A stretch of 64,000 nucleotides of DNA, taken from assembly GCF_900635955.1 (NCBI RefSeq), contig NZ_LR134201.1:2294001-2358000 (forward strand), in the 5' to 3' direction. The translations under genes and the position numbers were made by a program. The DNA comes from Cedecea lapagei (lineage in GTDB: Bacteria > Pseudomonadota > Gammaproteobacteria > Enterobacterales > Enterobacteriaceae). The notes beneath the pieces were generated by a model. That model saw only the letters and a program-made list of their open reading frames with translations, was not told the origin of the DNA and searched no databases. Positions 33,159 to 42,117 of this stretch are shown piece by piece. Numbering within the stretch: the stretch's first letter is position 1; every line of letters begins with the position of its first letter.

Positions 33159-33800
33159 TTACAGTGCGGTTTCAGGTTTTAAGCCATAGCTCGGGATCGT
33201 TCTGGTTGTCCCCGTCAGGCTGTCAAAGACGATGTGCTCCATCGTAACTATCCCCATGCCGGACTGCCTCAGTACAGAAATGTCGGCTGCAACGCGCTGT
33301 AAACCAAACCAGAACAGCCCGTCCAGGGCATTTACCTGTAGCCCCGTCTCCAGAGCGATTTTTAACCTTTCCCTGGGGTTTCTGACCTGCAAAGCGATCT
33401 GCTGATAGGCCGTTGCCGGCGCCCCGCCCGGCTCCACTCTGCGTATGCGGTTGGAAAAACGATAGCGAAATGCATCCGGTACGGCGCTAAGATCTCTTTT
33501 TATGCTGTAGACTTCACCGCGCCTGTTGTCATTAATGATCACGCTCTTCTGGCTAAGCTGAAGCTCGCTACGCATTTTGTCGATCAGCTGAGGTGCCCGC
33601 AAAAGTAACAGGTGAAAAGGCAGTTCGAAGCTGGTGACGTAATCCACGTTGAGTAACGCAAGGCGCAGACGCTGTTCCGCGTCCTGAGGTTCTCTCTGGA
33701 ACTCCTCCTTGACCTCCTCCCACTGTCGGCTTAGGCGAGGAGTCTCTTCAATTTCCTTGAAACTGTACTTTTCAATCTGATAATCGATGCGGTCGTTCAT
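33159..33800 (-). CDS. Hypothetical protein, 213 aa
   Basis: I do not recognise the family. The protein is soluble, charged and mostly helical, with no signal peptide or membrane segment. The first 60 residues are rich in Glu, Lys and Arg (SRQWEEVKEEFQREPQDAEQ); the C-terminal half holds two helices and a short strand region (GLFWFGLQRVAADISVLRQ, then GTTRTIPSYGL). An AAGGTG site precedes the ATG. It lies between the VOC and GNAT genes on the same strand, with 30-60 base gaps, and may be co-transcribed with them. Confidence 0.6.
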   Translation of the reverse strand: MNDRIDYQIEKYSFKEIEETPRLSRQWEEVKEEFQREPQDAEQRLRLALLNVDYVTSFELPFHLLLLRAPQLIDKMRSELQLSQKSVIINDNRRGEVYSIKRDLSAVPDAFRYRFSNRIRRVEPGGAPATAYQQIALQVRNPRERLKIALETGLQVNALDGLFWFGLQRVAADISVLRQSGMGIVTMEHIVFDSLTGTTRTIPSYGLKPETAL

Positions 33801-33830
33801 GAGGGCACCTTTTATAGGTTTGAATTGAGG

Positions 33831-34202
33831 TCAAAGCTCGCAAGTCATGTCGAAGCAGCGCAGTGATGCTCCGGCCAGTGAAGAAGGGTAAAAACTCTCT
33901 TTCACCACGCTAAAACCTTGCGCCAGATAAAAGTCACGGGCGTTAGGTGTGGAAGATAGCGTTAGCGTACTCATCCCTCGCAGTTTGGCTTCTTGCTTAA
34001 TGGCGCTAATTATCTGCTTTGCCAGACCTCTTCCTGTATAAGCCGGCAAGGTAAATATCGCTTCTACCGAACCGCTTTCCACATCAAGGTAACCGGTAGC
34101 GATAGGCTCACCGTTTTCATTTTCGGCCACAAAAAAGGGATTATTGATTATCTCTCGAAGGTAGCCCGCTGGCATTTGCTCTGGCGTCCAGGCTGTCAGC
34201 AC
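33831..34202 (-). CDS. GNAT N-acetyltransferase, N-terminus apparently frameshifted
   Basis: The visible frame from a GTG start gives 123 residues with the acetyl-CoA site (TLPAYTGRGLAKQII) and the typical C-terminal half (NARDFYLAQGFSVVKESFY). The same frame continues upstream with clear GNAT N-terminal sequence (IPDEAEALWIIRNEAIRFG) but lacks a standard start. GGAG is followed by TTG at 34297 opening MTI in a different frame; adding one base near 34285-34293 would give a complete protein of about 156 residues beginning MTIRAIP. An ATT start at 34298 in frame is the other possibility. Substrate unknown. Confidence 0.75.
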   Translation of the reverse strand: MLTAWTPEQMPAGYLREIINNPFFVAENENGEPIATGYLDVESGSVEAIFTLPAYTGRGLAKQIISAIKQEAKLRGMSTLTLSSTPNARDFYLAQGFSVVKESFYPSSLAGASLRCFDMTCEL

Positions 34203-34407
34203 ATCTCTGGAATAAACCTCACGGCAACCGAAACGAATGGCCTCGTTTCTAATTATCCACAGCGCCTCCGCTTCATCGGGTATGGCTCTATCGTCAATGG
34301 ATGATCTCCGAAATGCTCCGTTACTTAAAGGAAAGTAAGTCCGATGTCTTAGCGCAATAAGGAATGTTACCCTTTGATGAAAATAGCATTTAATTAAGGT
34401 CTGCTCG

Positions 34408-35172
34408 ATGAAAAAAATCTCTGCCGTGTCCGTTTCACTGGCGCTGCTTTTAAATGCCCCGGCGTTTGCCGCCGACGGTAAACTGCCAGCCCCAATAGAA
34501 GCGTTGGAAAAACAGGGCTTCGAAATAAAAGGGGAATTTAAAGCTCCCGGAGAGCTTCAGGGATATGCGATGCAGTACCAGGGACAAGGCACCACCGTTT
34601 ACCTCACGCCGGATAAACAGCACGCCATCATGGGTAACATGGTTGACGGCGAAGGTAAAAACCTCAGCGACGCCGAAGTCGAGAAGTTAGTTTATGCGCC
34701 AATGGCGAAAGAGATGTGGCAGAGCCTGGAAAAACACCGCTGGATAGCCGCAGGGGATGCTAAAGCATCGCGCATTGTTTACGTATTTGCCGATCCGTAC
34801 TGTCCTTACTGCACCCAATTCTGGGAGCAGGCCCAGCCGTGGCTGAAGTCCGGTAAGGTTCAGCTGCGCGTCCTGTTAGTCGGGATGCTGCGTCCGGACA
34901 GCGGACAAAAAGCTGCGGCGATTCTCATGTCGAAAGATCCGGCTAAAACTCTGGCCGACTTCGAGAACAGCAAAGGCAAACTTGCACTCCAAAAACCGGA
35001 AAAAATCGATCCGGTAATTGGCGAGGCGTTAAAAGATAACCTGACGCTGATGGATGATCTGGGCGGCAACGCTACACCTTCAATTTACTATCTGAATGCT
35101 GAAGGCCGTCTGCAGCAGCATCAGGGCATGCCGGATGCCGAAACGCTCAAGACCATTATGGGCGATAAATAA
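34408..35172 (+). CDS. dsbG: Periplasmic thiol:disulfide isomerase/reductase DsbG
   Basis: A signal peptide (cleavage after AFA) leads to a DsbC/DsbG-type protein with an N-terminal dimerisation domain and a thioredoxin domain carrying Cys132-Pro-Tyr-Cys135 (FADPYCPYCTQFW) and the cis-proline loop ATPSIYY. DsbG protects single cysteines from sulfenylation and is kept reduced by DsbD. Length, 254 aa, and the pattern FWEQAQPWLKSGKVQLRVLLVG match E. coli DsbG. It is convergent with the following dehydrogenase gene, three bases apart. Confidence 0.94.
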   Translation: MKKISAVSVSLALLLNAPAFAADGKLPAPIEALEKQGFEIKGEFKAPGELQGYAMQYQGQGTTVYLTPDKQHAIMGNMVDGEGKNLSDAEVEKLVYAPMAKEMWQSLEKHRWIAAGDAKASRIVYVFADPYCPYCTQFWEQAQPWLKSGKVQLRVLLVGMLRPDSGQKAAAILMSKDPAKTLADFENSKGKLALQKPEKIDPVIGEALKDNLTLMDDLGGNATPSIYYLNAEGRLQQHQGMPDAETLKTIMGDK

Positions 35173-35175
35173 CGC

Positions 35176-36111
35176 TTAAAGTTTTAACAGCGGTTTGCGC
35201 TGGCGACCGGGTTCACGAAACCGCGCCAGCGCCAGCCGCCACTCCTCAAGCTTAAAGACCTCAACTTCGGGCCGCTGAGTCTGAAGCAGCAGCGGCCACA
35301 GAGAATTGAACCAGCTCCGCCACTCCTCAACAGGCGTCACCGCCAACGCATCCCTCAAATGAAAGCGCTGCGCAGTTATATTTTTTCCTCGTGGAGAAAA
35401 CCCCTTACCGCTGAGCAGGCCGTAAGAAACCATCTCCGCCCGGCTATTGAGATGATCGAGCATCAAAGTCGCTAATTCGCCCCCCACCGCGTCATAAACC
35501 CTATCAACCTGGCTGACGGCTTCTGCGATTGCCCTTTCGTCATCAATGCTCAAAGGGATCACGCCAAGATTGCGTAGCCCCGGTATATGCTGCGGTGAGC
35601 GGTAGATGCCATAAACTTCCACCGCGCCCTGGCTTTTGGCCCACTGAGCCAGCAAACCTGCGCAAGCAGATCCCGCCGCAGTAACCAGCACACGTTTTCC
35701 TGCAACTGGCCATCTTTTCAACATCAGCCAGGCAGCCAGCGGATTGATATAACCGCATGCGGCAAGCTCATCCGAAATACTGTCCGGTACGGGCACAGCC
35801 CACTGAACCGGGCAATCAACCCAGCGCTGCCAGGTCCCCTCGCCACGAAGAGGTAACACTCGTTGGCCGATCCATTCCGTAGCTTCAGCTTGCTCAACAA
35901 CCCCAACCCCCTCATAGCCGGCAATGCGAGGAGGAAAAACCCGGTGTCGATAAGCGCCGGTAATGGGGATCTGATCGGAAGGATTAACCGGTGCATAGCG
36001 CATTCGCACCCTTAACGTGCCGTAAACAAAGGGTGCTAGTGGTGTATGTTCAAGCGTCAAAGCCTGTTCGGGTTCACCAAATTGTCTGAACCAGAGCGCT
36101 GTGTTTTCCAT
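35176..36111 (-). CDS. Zinc-independent MDR-family oxidoreductase (quinone/enoyl reductase-like)
   Basis: The medium-chain dehydrogenase fold is shown by RMRYAPVNPSDQIPITG, GYEGVGVVE and a Rossmann segment VLVTAAGSACAGLLAQWAKSQG. The catalytic zinc ligands of alcohol dehydrogenases are missing. The arrangement of NPSD, YINPLAAW and the cofactor loop (YGIYRSPQH, favouring NADPH) recalls 2-enoyl thioester reductases. At 311 aa it is slightly short for the family but complete. Substrate is unknown. Confidence 0.8.
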   Translation of the reverse strand: MENTALWFRQFGEPEQALTLEHTPLAPFVYGTLRVRMRYAPVNPSDQIPITGAYRHRVFPPRIAGYEGVGVVEQAEATEWIGQRVLPLRGEGTWQRWVDCPVQWAVPVPDSISDELAACGYINPLAAWLMLKRWPVAGKRVLVTAAGSACAGLLAQWAKSQGAVEVYGIYRSPQHIPGLRNLGVIPLSIDDERAIAEAVSQVDRVYDAVGGELATLMLDHLNSRAEMVSYGLLSGKGFSPRGKNITAQRFHLRDALAVTPVEEWRSWFNSLWPLLLQTQRPEVEVFKLEEWRLALARFREPGRQRKPLLKL

Positions 36112-36191
36112 ACTTAAGTGCCTGAAACTGCCATATTGTGCGAACTATAGCATGCCTGCGGTGGTTAAAAGTCGATGAATAAGTGACGGTG

Positions 36192-36545
36192 TCACTTTAT
36201 TGATGATAAATTTCGGTAGTAGAAGGTGGTGGAACAAGGGCTTCCGTCCGGCATTAGCGCATAGTTCGGCAGATCCCCTACGCGCTGCCAGCCCATTCCC
36301 TGATAAAAAAGCTCCGCAGCGCTGCCGGTTGCAGTGTCCAGCACCAGCACTGATTTTCCCTGGGATCTGGCAACGGCTTCGAGATAGTTCATTAGCCGCT
36401 GAGCAATCCCCTTTCGCCGCGCCGTGCTATGCCCCTCTCGCTTTGATAGAGACAACGCCTCATCTCCTCGGTTAATACACCCTATTAACTGGCAGACGTA
36501 AGCGAAATTTTTGCCACCTTCGACAGCCCAATGCATCCCCGGCAA
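36192..36545 (-). pseudogene. Degenerate GNAT acetyltransferase remnant
   Basis: The C-terminal half of a GNAT protein is well kept (ARRKGIAQRLMNYLEAVAR, then LVLDTATGSAAELFYQGMGWQRVG and the ending ALMPDGSPCSTTFYY). The N-terminal 45 or so residues of the family are missing or scrambled: the present start MPGMHWAVEGG has no good ribosome binding site, and a related frame (SLAANLAGDAL) lies one base out of phase just upstream before hitting a stop. It reads as a truncated, decaying gene. Confidence 0.65.
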
Positions 36546-36661
36546 GATTTGCCGCTAAAGATTCAGACTTATCGCCAAATAATAATTAGCAACCTCAGGT
36601 TTAACCGATGTTTAAAGTGACTGCCTTATAGTCGCTGAAAGTATGATTTCCCGGAGTCGAA

Positions 36662-36781
36662 ATGCGTAAAACACCGTGGGCGGAACGATTACTCATCACC
36701 GCCATTATGCTTACCGTGCTGGCAACCGTTAGCCTGGTTGGCGTGCTATGGCTGCGCATACCGGGATTATTACTGCTGTAA
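36662..36781 (+). CDS. Small single-span membrane protein, 39 aa
   Basis: After a well-placed GGAG site the frame encodes a basic start (MRKTPWAERL) and one long hydrophobic segment (ITAIMLTVLATVSLVGVLW) ending RIPGLLLL. It looks like a genuine small inner-membrane protein, likely N-in. I do not recognise a named family. It is convergent with glsB, ending 12 bases from the glsB stop. Confidence 0.6.
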   Translation: MRKTPWAERLLITAIMLTVLATVSLVGVLWLRIPGLLLL

Positions 36782-36793
36782 CTCTAAATCTGC

Positions 36794-37720
36794 TTAAAAA
36801 ATAGAACGTCCAATACGCTGCGAAAGTATTTCCAGCGCTGCAGTTCCCGCCAAAGAGTTACCGGAAGCATCCAGCTCCGGACACCACACGGCAATCGACA
36901 TCTCATTCGGCACGTTGGCGATAATCCCGCCTCCCACGCCTGATTTCCCCGGCAGTCCTACCCGATAAGCAAATTCACCCGCGCCGTCGTACATCCCGCT
37001 GGTGATCATCAGCGCATTTATTTGCCGTGCGTGCTGGGCGGAAATAACCGGTTCATCGATACCCAATGCCCGCCCTTGATTTGCCAGGAATAAGAACGTC
37101 TTGGCTAATTCGAGGCAGCTCATTTCCAGGGAGCAATAATGGAAATAGGTTTGCAGCACCGTAATCACGTCATTTTCAAAATTGCCAAAAGACTTCATCA
37201 GCCAGGCAATGGCGGCATTTCGGGCGGAATGCTCAAATTCAGAACGGGCCACCCGCGTGTTGTAGACTAAATCCTCTGCGCCCGAAAGCTGGCGAACCAC
37301 CTCGAGCATGCGCTGTTTAGGCGCGCTAAGGCGTGTTTGCAGCATGTCACAAACCACAAGCGCACCTGCATTAATAAAAGGGTTTCGCGGTTTGCCCTGC
37401 TCAATCTCGAGCTGTAAAAGAGAATTGAAGGGCTGCCCGGAAGGTTCTTTGCCTACGCGCTGCCAGATTTCGTTCTCTTCGTAGCGCCCCATCGCCAGCG
37501 TCAGGCTCAGCACTTTTGAGATCGACTGAATAGAAAAGCGCTCGGCGGCATCTCCGGCACTGTAGAAGTGACCGTCCACGGTACAGATAGCAATACCCAG
37601 CTTATTGCCGGGAACTTCTTCCAGCGCAGGAATATAGTTCGCGACTTTACCTTTTCCCAGTAAAGGACGAACCTGGTCGAGGATCTCTTCCAGTAACTGA
37701 TTGTCTAATTGAACCGGCAC
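36794..37720 (-). CDS. glsB: Glutaminase 2 (YneH/GlsB)
   Basis: The enzyme hydrolyses glutamine to glutamate and ammonium in the cytoplasm. Sequence and length (308 aa) follow E. coli YneH throughout: DGHFYSAGDAAERFSIQSISKV with the serine-lysine catalytic motif (SxxK), NPFINAGALVVCDML, SEFEHSARNAAIAWLMKSFGNF and GLPGKSGVGGGI. An AGGAGAG-type site precedes the ATG. As in E. coli it lies near sad-ptrR, here with an MCP gene between. Confidence 0.94.
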   Translation of the reverse strand: MPVQLDNQLLEEILDQVRPLLGKGKVANYIPALEEVPGNKLGIAICTVDGHFYSAGDAAERFSIQSISKVLSLTLAMGRYEENEIWQRVGKEPSGQPFNSLLQLEIEQGKPRNPFINAGALVVCDMLQTRLSAPKQRMLEVVRQLSGAEDLVYNTRVARSEFEHSARNAAIAWLMKSFGNFENDVITVLQTYFHYCSLEMSCLELAKTFLFLANQGRALGIDEPVISAQHARQINALMITSGMYDGAGEFAYRVGLPGKSGVGGGIIANVPNEMSIAVWCPELDASGNSLAGTAALEILSQRIGRSIF

Positions 37721-37789
37721 CGTGCTCTCCTGAGCGATATATTAAGCGGCGGAAGTATATCAGAGCCACGGGCCGATAATAAAATGAAC

Positions 37790-39391
37790 TCAGGCGATCA
37801 TCCGGAAGCGAGCAACGGCTTTTTCAAGGCGCCGGGACTCATCCAGTAAACGCTTAGAAGTATTTGCCGACGTTTCTATCAGCTGTCCCGTTTGATGCAC
37901 CACCTGATTAAGCGAGGTGATCCTCGTGGTAACATGATGCACGCTGGCGCTCTGGTCTACGGACGCGCTGGAGATTTCATTTAACACCCCGCTAAGGCGC
38001 GTTACCAGCGAGATAACGTTCTTCAGCTGTGTTTCAAGCTCAGACACGGCCTCACTGCCCTGCTCAATGCCCTGCAGTGAGTTATTGATTAATAACTGAA
38101 TATTTTTTGTGGACTGGCTGCTTTGCTTCGCCAGCAGACCCACCTCACGGGCAACAACGGCGAAGCCGCGCCCCTGATTGCCAGCATGAGCAGCCTCAAT
38201 AGCAGCATTGAGCGCCAGAATATTGGTCTGGAACGCCACATTATCGATCATCGCCACAATGCCCCGCATTTCCGATGAACGGGTAACAATGTCCTGCATA
38301 GACATATTCACCGTATGCATCATCTGGTCGCCCCCGGCGACCATTTCACGCGCTTCATCAGCCCGCTGGTTAGCCTGTATCGCGTACTGGCTGTTCTCCT
38401 GCACACGAGACTCCAGCTCGGTAATATGCAGCGTCACTTTCTCCAGCTCCTGCTCCTGTCGGGTAGACTGAGTGAACAGCTCGTTATTACCTTCGGCAAG
38501 CTGACCTATGTTGCTTAATAAAGTCGCGGACGATTCACGCACCTCCAGAACCAGTTGCTGAATGCCCTGCTGCATTTCCAGTACGCTTCCGTGAAGCTCT
38601 TTGACCTCACGATTAACCAGTTTTAGTTCCACAGGCAGGCGGGACAGGTCACCGGCGGCCAAAATATGCAGATGCTCAATAAGGCCTCGCAGCGGTCGAA
38701 TAACCCAGCCCGAGACGCCCAACCAGACGGCAATCGCCACCACCAACAGAATGCCCAGCGCGATGATAAACAGCGTTTGTGCCTTACTAAGGCTATCAAG
38801 CAAAGCAGTATTGGCCTGAGCCGTTTGTTTCTCGCCTCCCGTCTGATAATGCGCATACTGATCGTTGAAATCAGCCTGGAAGGCCTGCACGGGCACCTCG
38901 AAGAACGCATCGATTGAGGCATGTTTCTGCAGGCCTTCGAGCTGCTCTTTTAGCCCGCCCGAGAAGAGCTGATAGCTGTTGGTCAGCGCCTCGCCGCCTT
39001 CGGGATGAAGATGTTGCCAGGCCACGAAATTTTGCTGTGAAGCTTTAAGTGCCGCATCAGCTTCATCCACCAGGCTGTTCCAGCTGCCAACGGAGCCTGT
39101 TTCTTTGTCCTGCATAAAGTAAACGCCAGCCCGGTTTAACAGGTCGCTGGTCATCAACAGAGAGGTTCGGGCTTTCTCCATCACCACCTGCTGCTGATGA
39201 AGCTGATTGCTTTCAAGGACGCTCTGGCGGGTGTCGTGAAGGATACTGGAAAGGGAGACGGTAGAGAGAATTTGCAGCACGGAAAAGAGGGCGATAACGG
39301 CAACCACCCCACTCAGTAACCCAAACTCGCGAGGACGTCGGGCGAAAACCCGGCCGGGAGATAAACGGCGAAAGATTTGGCTTATGCTCAT
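37790..39391 (-). CDS. Methyl-accepting chemotaxis protein
   Basis: The order is typical: a cytoplasmic start, a first membrane helix (GLLSGVVAVIALFSVLQIL), a periplasmic four-helix-bundle sensor of about 150 residues, a second helix (FIIALGILLVVAIAVWLGV), a HAMP linker, and a signalling domain with the conserved hairpin tip IVAMIDNVAFQTNILALNAAIEAAHAG-NQGRGFAVVA. The C-terminus ends RFRMIA without the NWETF tether for CheR/CheB, so methylation depends on other receptors. The ATG chosen (MSISQ) is six codons inside a longer GTG frame. Ligand unknown. Confidence 0.9.
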   Translation of the reverse strand: MSISQIFRRLSPGRVFARRPREFGLLSGVVAVIALFSVLQILSTVSLSSILHDTRQSVLESNQLHQQQVVMEKARTSLLMTSDLLNRAGVYFMQDKETGSVGSWNSLVDEADAALKASQQNFVAWQHLHPEGGEALTNSYQLFSGGLKEQLEGLQKHASIDAFFEVPVQAFQADFNDQYAHYQTGGEKQTAQANTALLDSLSKAQTLFIIALGILLVVAIAVWLGVSGWVIRPLRGLIEHLHILAAGDLSRLPVELKLVNREVKELHGSVLEMQQGIQQLVLEVRESSATLLSNIGQLAEGNNELFTQSTRQEQELEKVTLHITELESRVQENSQYAIQANQRADEAREMVAGGDQMMHTVNMSMQDIVTRSSEMRGIVAMIDNVAFQTNILALNAAIEAAHAGNQGRGFAVVAREVGLLAKQSSQSTKNIQLLINNSLQGIEQGSEAVSELETQLKNVISLVTRLSGVLNEISSASVDQSASVHHVTTRITSLNQVVHQTGQLIETSANTSKRLLDESRRLEKAVARFRMIA

Positions 39392-39466
39392 GATTTTCTT
39401 CAGTAACACAACATGTCGGGAGTGTACTGAGTGAAAATGACAGAATTATTTCACTATGAAGATGAG

Positions 39467-39491
39467 CAAGGCCACCTTCCCGGTGGCCTTG
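39467..39491. terminator. Hairpin between sad and the MCP gene
   Basis: CAAGGCCACC and GGTGGCCTTG form a perfect ten-base stem with a five-base loop twelve bases after the sad stop codon. No T tract follows on the minus strand, so strength as an intrinsic terminator is uncertain. Confidence 0.6.
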
Positions 39492-39503
39492 TCGCAGGGG
39501 AAA

Positions 39504-40895
39504 CTAGCGGCGATCTTTCCACACGGTCTGAATATTACAGAATTCATGCAGGCCAAAGTGGGAAAGCTCACGGCCAAACCCGCTCTTTTTCACTCCGCCA
39601 AACGCCACGCGCGGATCGCTGGCGCTGTAACCGTTGATAAATACGCCGCCGCACTCGAGGCGGGCTGCCATATCCAGCGCAAGCTGCTCATCGGCGGTAT
39701 AAACCGTGGCAGAAAGGCCGTAATCACTGTCGTTCGCCAGCTCGAGGGCATGTTCGCTGTCGCGGGCGACGGTAATGGCGGCCACCGGGCCAAACAGCTC
39801 CTGGCGGAAAGCGGCCATTTCTGCCGTTACGTTGCCCAGCACGGTTGGGGCATAGTAGTTGCCTTCTCCGGGCAGTTTATCTCCGCCGATCAGCAGTTTT
39901 GCGCCCTGTTGAAGTGACGTTGTCACCTGATCATGCAGCTCATCACGCAGATCGTAACGCGCCATCGGCCCGATGCGGTTGGCCTCTTCTGTCGGCGTTC
40001 CCACCTGATACTGCTTCAGTTCGGCAATAAAGCGATCGGTAAATGCTTCGGCAATACCGGCTTCGACGATAAAGCGTTTTGCCGCGGCGCAAACCTGCCC
40101 GGTGTTCTGGAAGCGCCCCGCCACGGCGGCTTTTACGGCTTCATCCAGGTCGGCATCGTTGAGGACGATAAACGGATCGGAACCGCCCAACTCCAGCACG
40201 CATTTCTTCAATACCGCCCCGGCCTGAGCGCCAATCGCCGAACCTGCTCTGCCGCTGCCTGTTACGGTCACGGCGACAACGCGCGGATCGTTTATCGCCT
40301 GGCTAACCCCGTCCGGGGTAACGTTAAGCAGCTCGAACAGCGACGTCAGGAAACCCGCATCAATAAACATCTGGCGGATAATTTCGGCGCAGCCCATCAC
40401 ATTAGGCGCATGTTTCAGAATATAGCTGTTCCCGGCCAGCAGAATCGGCACAGCACCGCGCAGAACCTGCCACAGGGGGAAGTTCCACGGCATCACGGCC
40501 AGGATGGGGCCAAGAGGACGATACTCGATAACCGCGTTGTTATTTTCAACCTGAGTAGCTTCCGCACCTAACATCGCCGGGCCATGCTCAGCGTACCAGT
40601 CGCAGAGATTCGCTGACTTCGCGACTTCGGCACGCGCCTGTAAAATCGGCTTGCCCATTTCGGCGGTGATCATTTGCGCCATGGCTTCGCCGTGCTTGCG
40701 CACCGCAGCGCCTAAATCACGTAGTTTCTGCGCACGAGCGGTCAGCGGCGTGACTCGCCATGCGTTAAAAGCCTGATGGTTGCGCGCCAGGGCAGCATCA
40801 ATCTGTTCTGGGCTCTCGAAAGGATAAACCGCAATGCGCTCACCGGTGGCGGGATTGCGTGAAATAGCGTGGGTTTGTCCGGTTACTGATTGCAT
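39504..40895 (-). CDS. sad: NAD+-dependent succinate semialdehyde dehydrogenase Sad (YneI)
   Basis: Sad oxidises succinate semialdehyde to succinate in GABA/putrescine and arginine-derived catabolism. The aldehyde dehydrogenase marks are VMPWNFPLWQVLR, VTGSGRAGSAIG, the general base glutamate in LELGGSDPFIV and the nucleophile cysteine in NTGQVCAAAKRF. Length (463 aa) and sequence match E. coli YneI. It is divergent from ptrR, which regulates it in E. coli. Confidence 0.95.
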   Translation of the reverse strand: MQSVTGQTHAISRNPATGERIAVYPFESPEQIDAALARNHQAFNAWRVTPLTARAQKLRDLGAAVRKHGEAMAQMITAEMGKPILQARAEVAKSANLCDWYAEHGPAMLGAEATQVENNNAVIEYRPLGPILAVMPWNFPLWQVLRGAVPILLAGNSYILKHAPNVMGCAEIIRQMFIDAGFLTSLFELLNVTPDGVSQAINDPRVVAVTVTGSGRAGSAIGAQAGAVLKKCVLELGGSDPFIVLNDADLDEAVKAAVAGRFQNTGQVCAAAKRFIVEAGIAEAFTDRFIAELKQYQVGTPTEEANRIGPMARYDLRDELHDQVTTSLQQGAKLLIGGDKLPGEGNYYAPTVLGNVTAEMAAFRQELFGPVAAITVARDSEHALELANDSDYGLSATVYTADEQLALDMAARLECGGVFINGYSASDPRVAFGGVKKSGFGRELSHFGLHEFCNIQTVWKDRR

Positions 40896-40996
40896 GGTGG
40901 TGCCTCGACAGGTGAATGAGAAGTTAACAGTAGCCTTGAGGCGAAGAGTTTAAAAATGAATAATACTAAGCAAACCCTTCACGATTTGAGAAAGCT

Positions 40997-41848
40997 ATGG
41001 ATCTGACCCAGCTGGAAATGTTCAACGCCGTTGCCGAAACAGGCAGTATCAGCGCCGCCGCACAGCAGGTGCATCGGGTGCCCTCTAACCTGACCACCCG
41101 CATTAAGCAGCTGGAGGCCGATCTGGGCGTTGCGCTGTTTATTCGCGAGAATCAGAGGCTGAAGCTCTCTCCGTCCGGCCACAGTTTCCTGGCCTACAGC
41201 AAACGTATTCTGGCGCTGGTGGATGAAGCGCGGATGGTGGTGTCCGGCGATGAGCCTCAGGGGCCGCTTGCTCTGGGTTCGCTGGAAAGCACGGCGGCGG
41301 TACGTATTCCCGGCCTGCTGGCAACCTTTAATCAGCGCTACCCGAAGATTCACCTTTCTCTGGCTACCGGACCTTCAGGCGATCAGATTGACGGCGTACT
41401 GGAAGGCCGGCTCTCTGCCGCCTTTGTTGACGGCCCGGTGCTGCATCCCTCCCTGGAGGGGGTGGCGGTATATCGCGAAGAGATGACTATTGTGGCGCCA
41501 GCGGATCATCCCCCGATCCACAGCGGCGCAGACGTGAACGGCGCGAGTATCTACGCGTTTCGGGCTAACTGCTCCTACCGCCGCCATTTTGAGAGCTGGT
41601 TTCACGAAAGCCAGGCGATGCCGGGCAAGATCCACGAAATGGAGTCTTATCATGGGATGCTGGCCTGCGTGATTGCCGGTGCCGGTCTGGCGTTAATGCC
41701 GAAAAGTATGCTGGAGAGTATGCCGGGCAGCCATCAGGTGAGTACCTGGCCCCTGCCGGAGGAGAAGCGTTATCTGGATACCTGGCTGCTGTGGCGAAGG
41801 GATGCCAAAACCCGCCAGCTTGAAGCCTTTATATCTCTGCTGGAGTAG
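40997..41848 (+). CDS. ptrR: LysR-family regulator PtrR (YneJ)
   Basis: The HTH (LEMFNAVAETGSISAAAQQVHRVPSNLTTRIKQLE split over residues 6-40) and the effector domain (PLALGSLESTAAVRIPGLL) match E. coli YneJ/PtrR, the regulator of sad. Length is 283 aa. The 100-base gap to the divergent sad gene should hold both promoters and the operator. The ATG is the only start before the HTH. Confidence 0.93.
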   Translation: MDLTQLEMFNAVAETGSISAAAQQVHRVPSNLTTRIKQLEADLGVALFIRENQRLKLSPSGHSFLAYSKRILALVDEARMVVSGDEPQGPLALGSLESTAAVRIPGLLATFNQRYPKIHLSLATGPSGDQIDGVLEGRLSAAFVDGPVLHPSLEGVAVYREEMTIVAPADHPPIHSGADVNGASIYAFRANCSYRRHFESWFHESQAMPGKIHEMESYHGMLACVIAGAGLALMPKSMLESMPGSHQVSTWPLPEEKRYLDTWLLWRRDAKTRQLEAFISLLE

Positions 41849-41864
41849 CCCCCGCAAACGGGGG
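41849..41864. terminator. Hairpin between convergent ptrR and tsuB
   Basis: CCCCCG-CAAA-CGGGGG follows the ptrR stop codon directly and lies ten bases from the tsuB stop. It could serve both genes, although neither strand shows a T tract. Confidence 0.55.
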
Positions 41865-41873
41865 CCAACGCCA

Positions 41874-42101
41874 TCAGCCTTTCTTAACGGTGATGCTCCA
41901 GCTGGCGTCACCCACCTGCTGGTAATCAGAAATGCTGTGCCCTTCTTCGGCCGCCCACTGAGGAATGCTCTCTGTGGCCTGGGTGCAGTCAAAATCAATC
42001 ACCAGCTCATCGCCGCTGTTCAGTTCGTCCATCGCCGCTTTTGCCTCAATCAGGGGAAACGGACATACCAGACTCACAACATCTAATTTTTTAACGGTCA
42101 T
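41874..42101 (-). CDS. tsuB: TusA-family sulfur carrier TsuB (YeeD)
   Basis: The 75-aa protein has the TusA fold with the reactive cysteine in LVCPFPLIEAKAAMDEL and the ending WSITVKKG, almost identical to E. coli YeeD. TsuB works with the TsuA channel in thiosulfate uptake. It starts 16 bases after tsuA and is translated from a strong AAGGAGAG site. Confidence 0.93.
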   Translation of the reverse strand: MTVKKLDVVSLVCPFPLIEAKAAMDELNSGDELVIDFDCTQATESIPQWAAEEGHSISDYQQVGDASWSITVKKG

Positions 42102-42117
42102 TCAACTCTCCTTTCTG

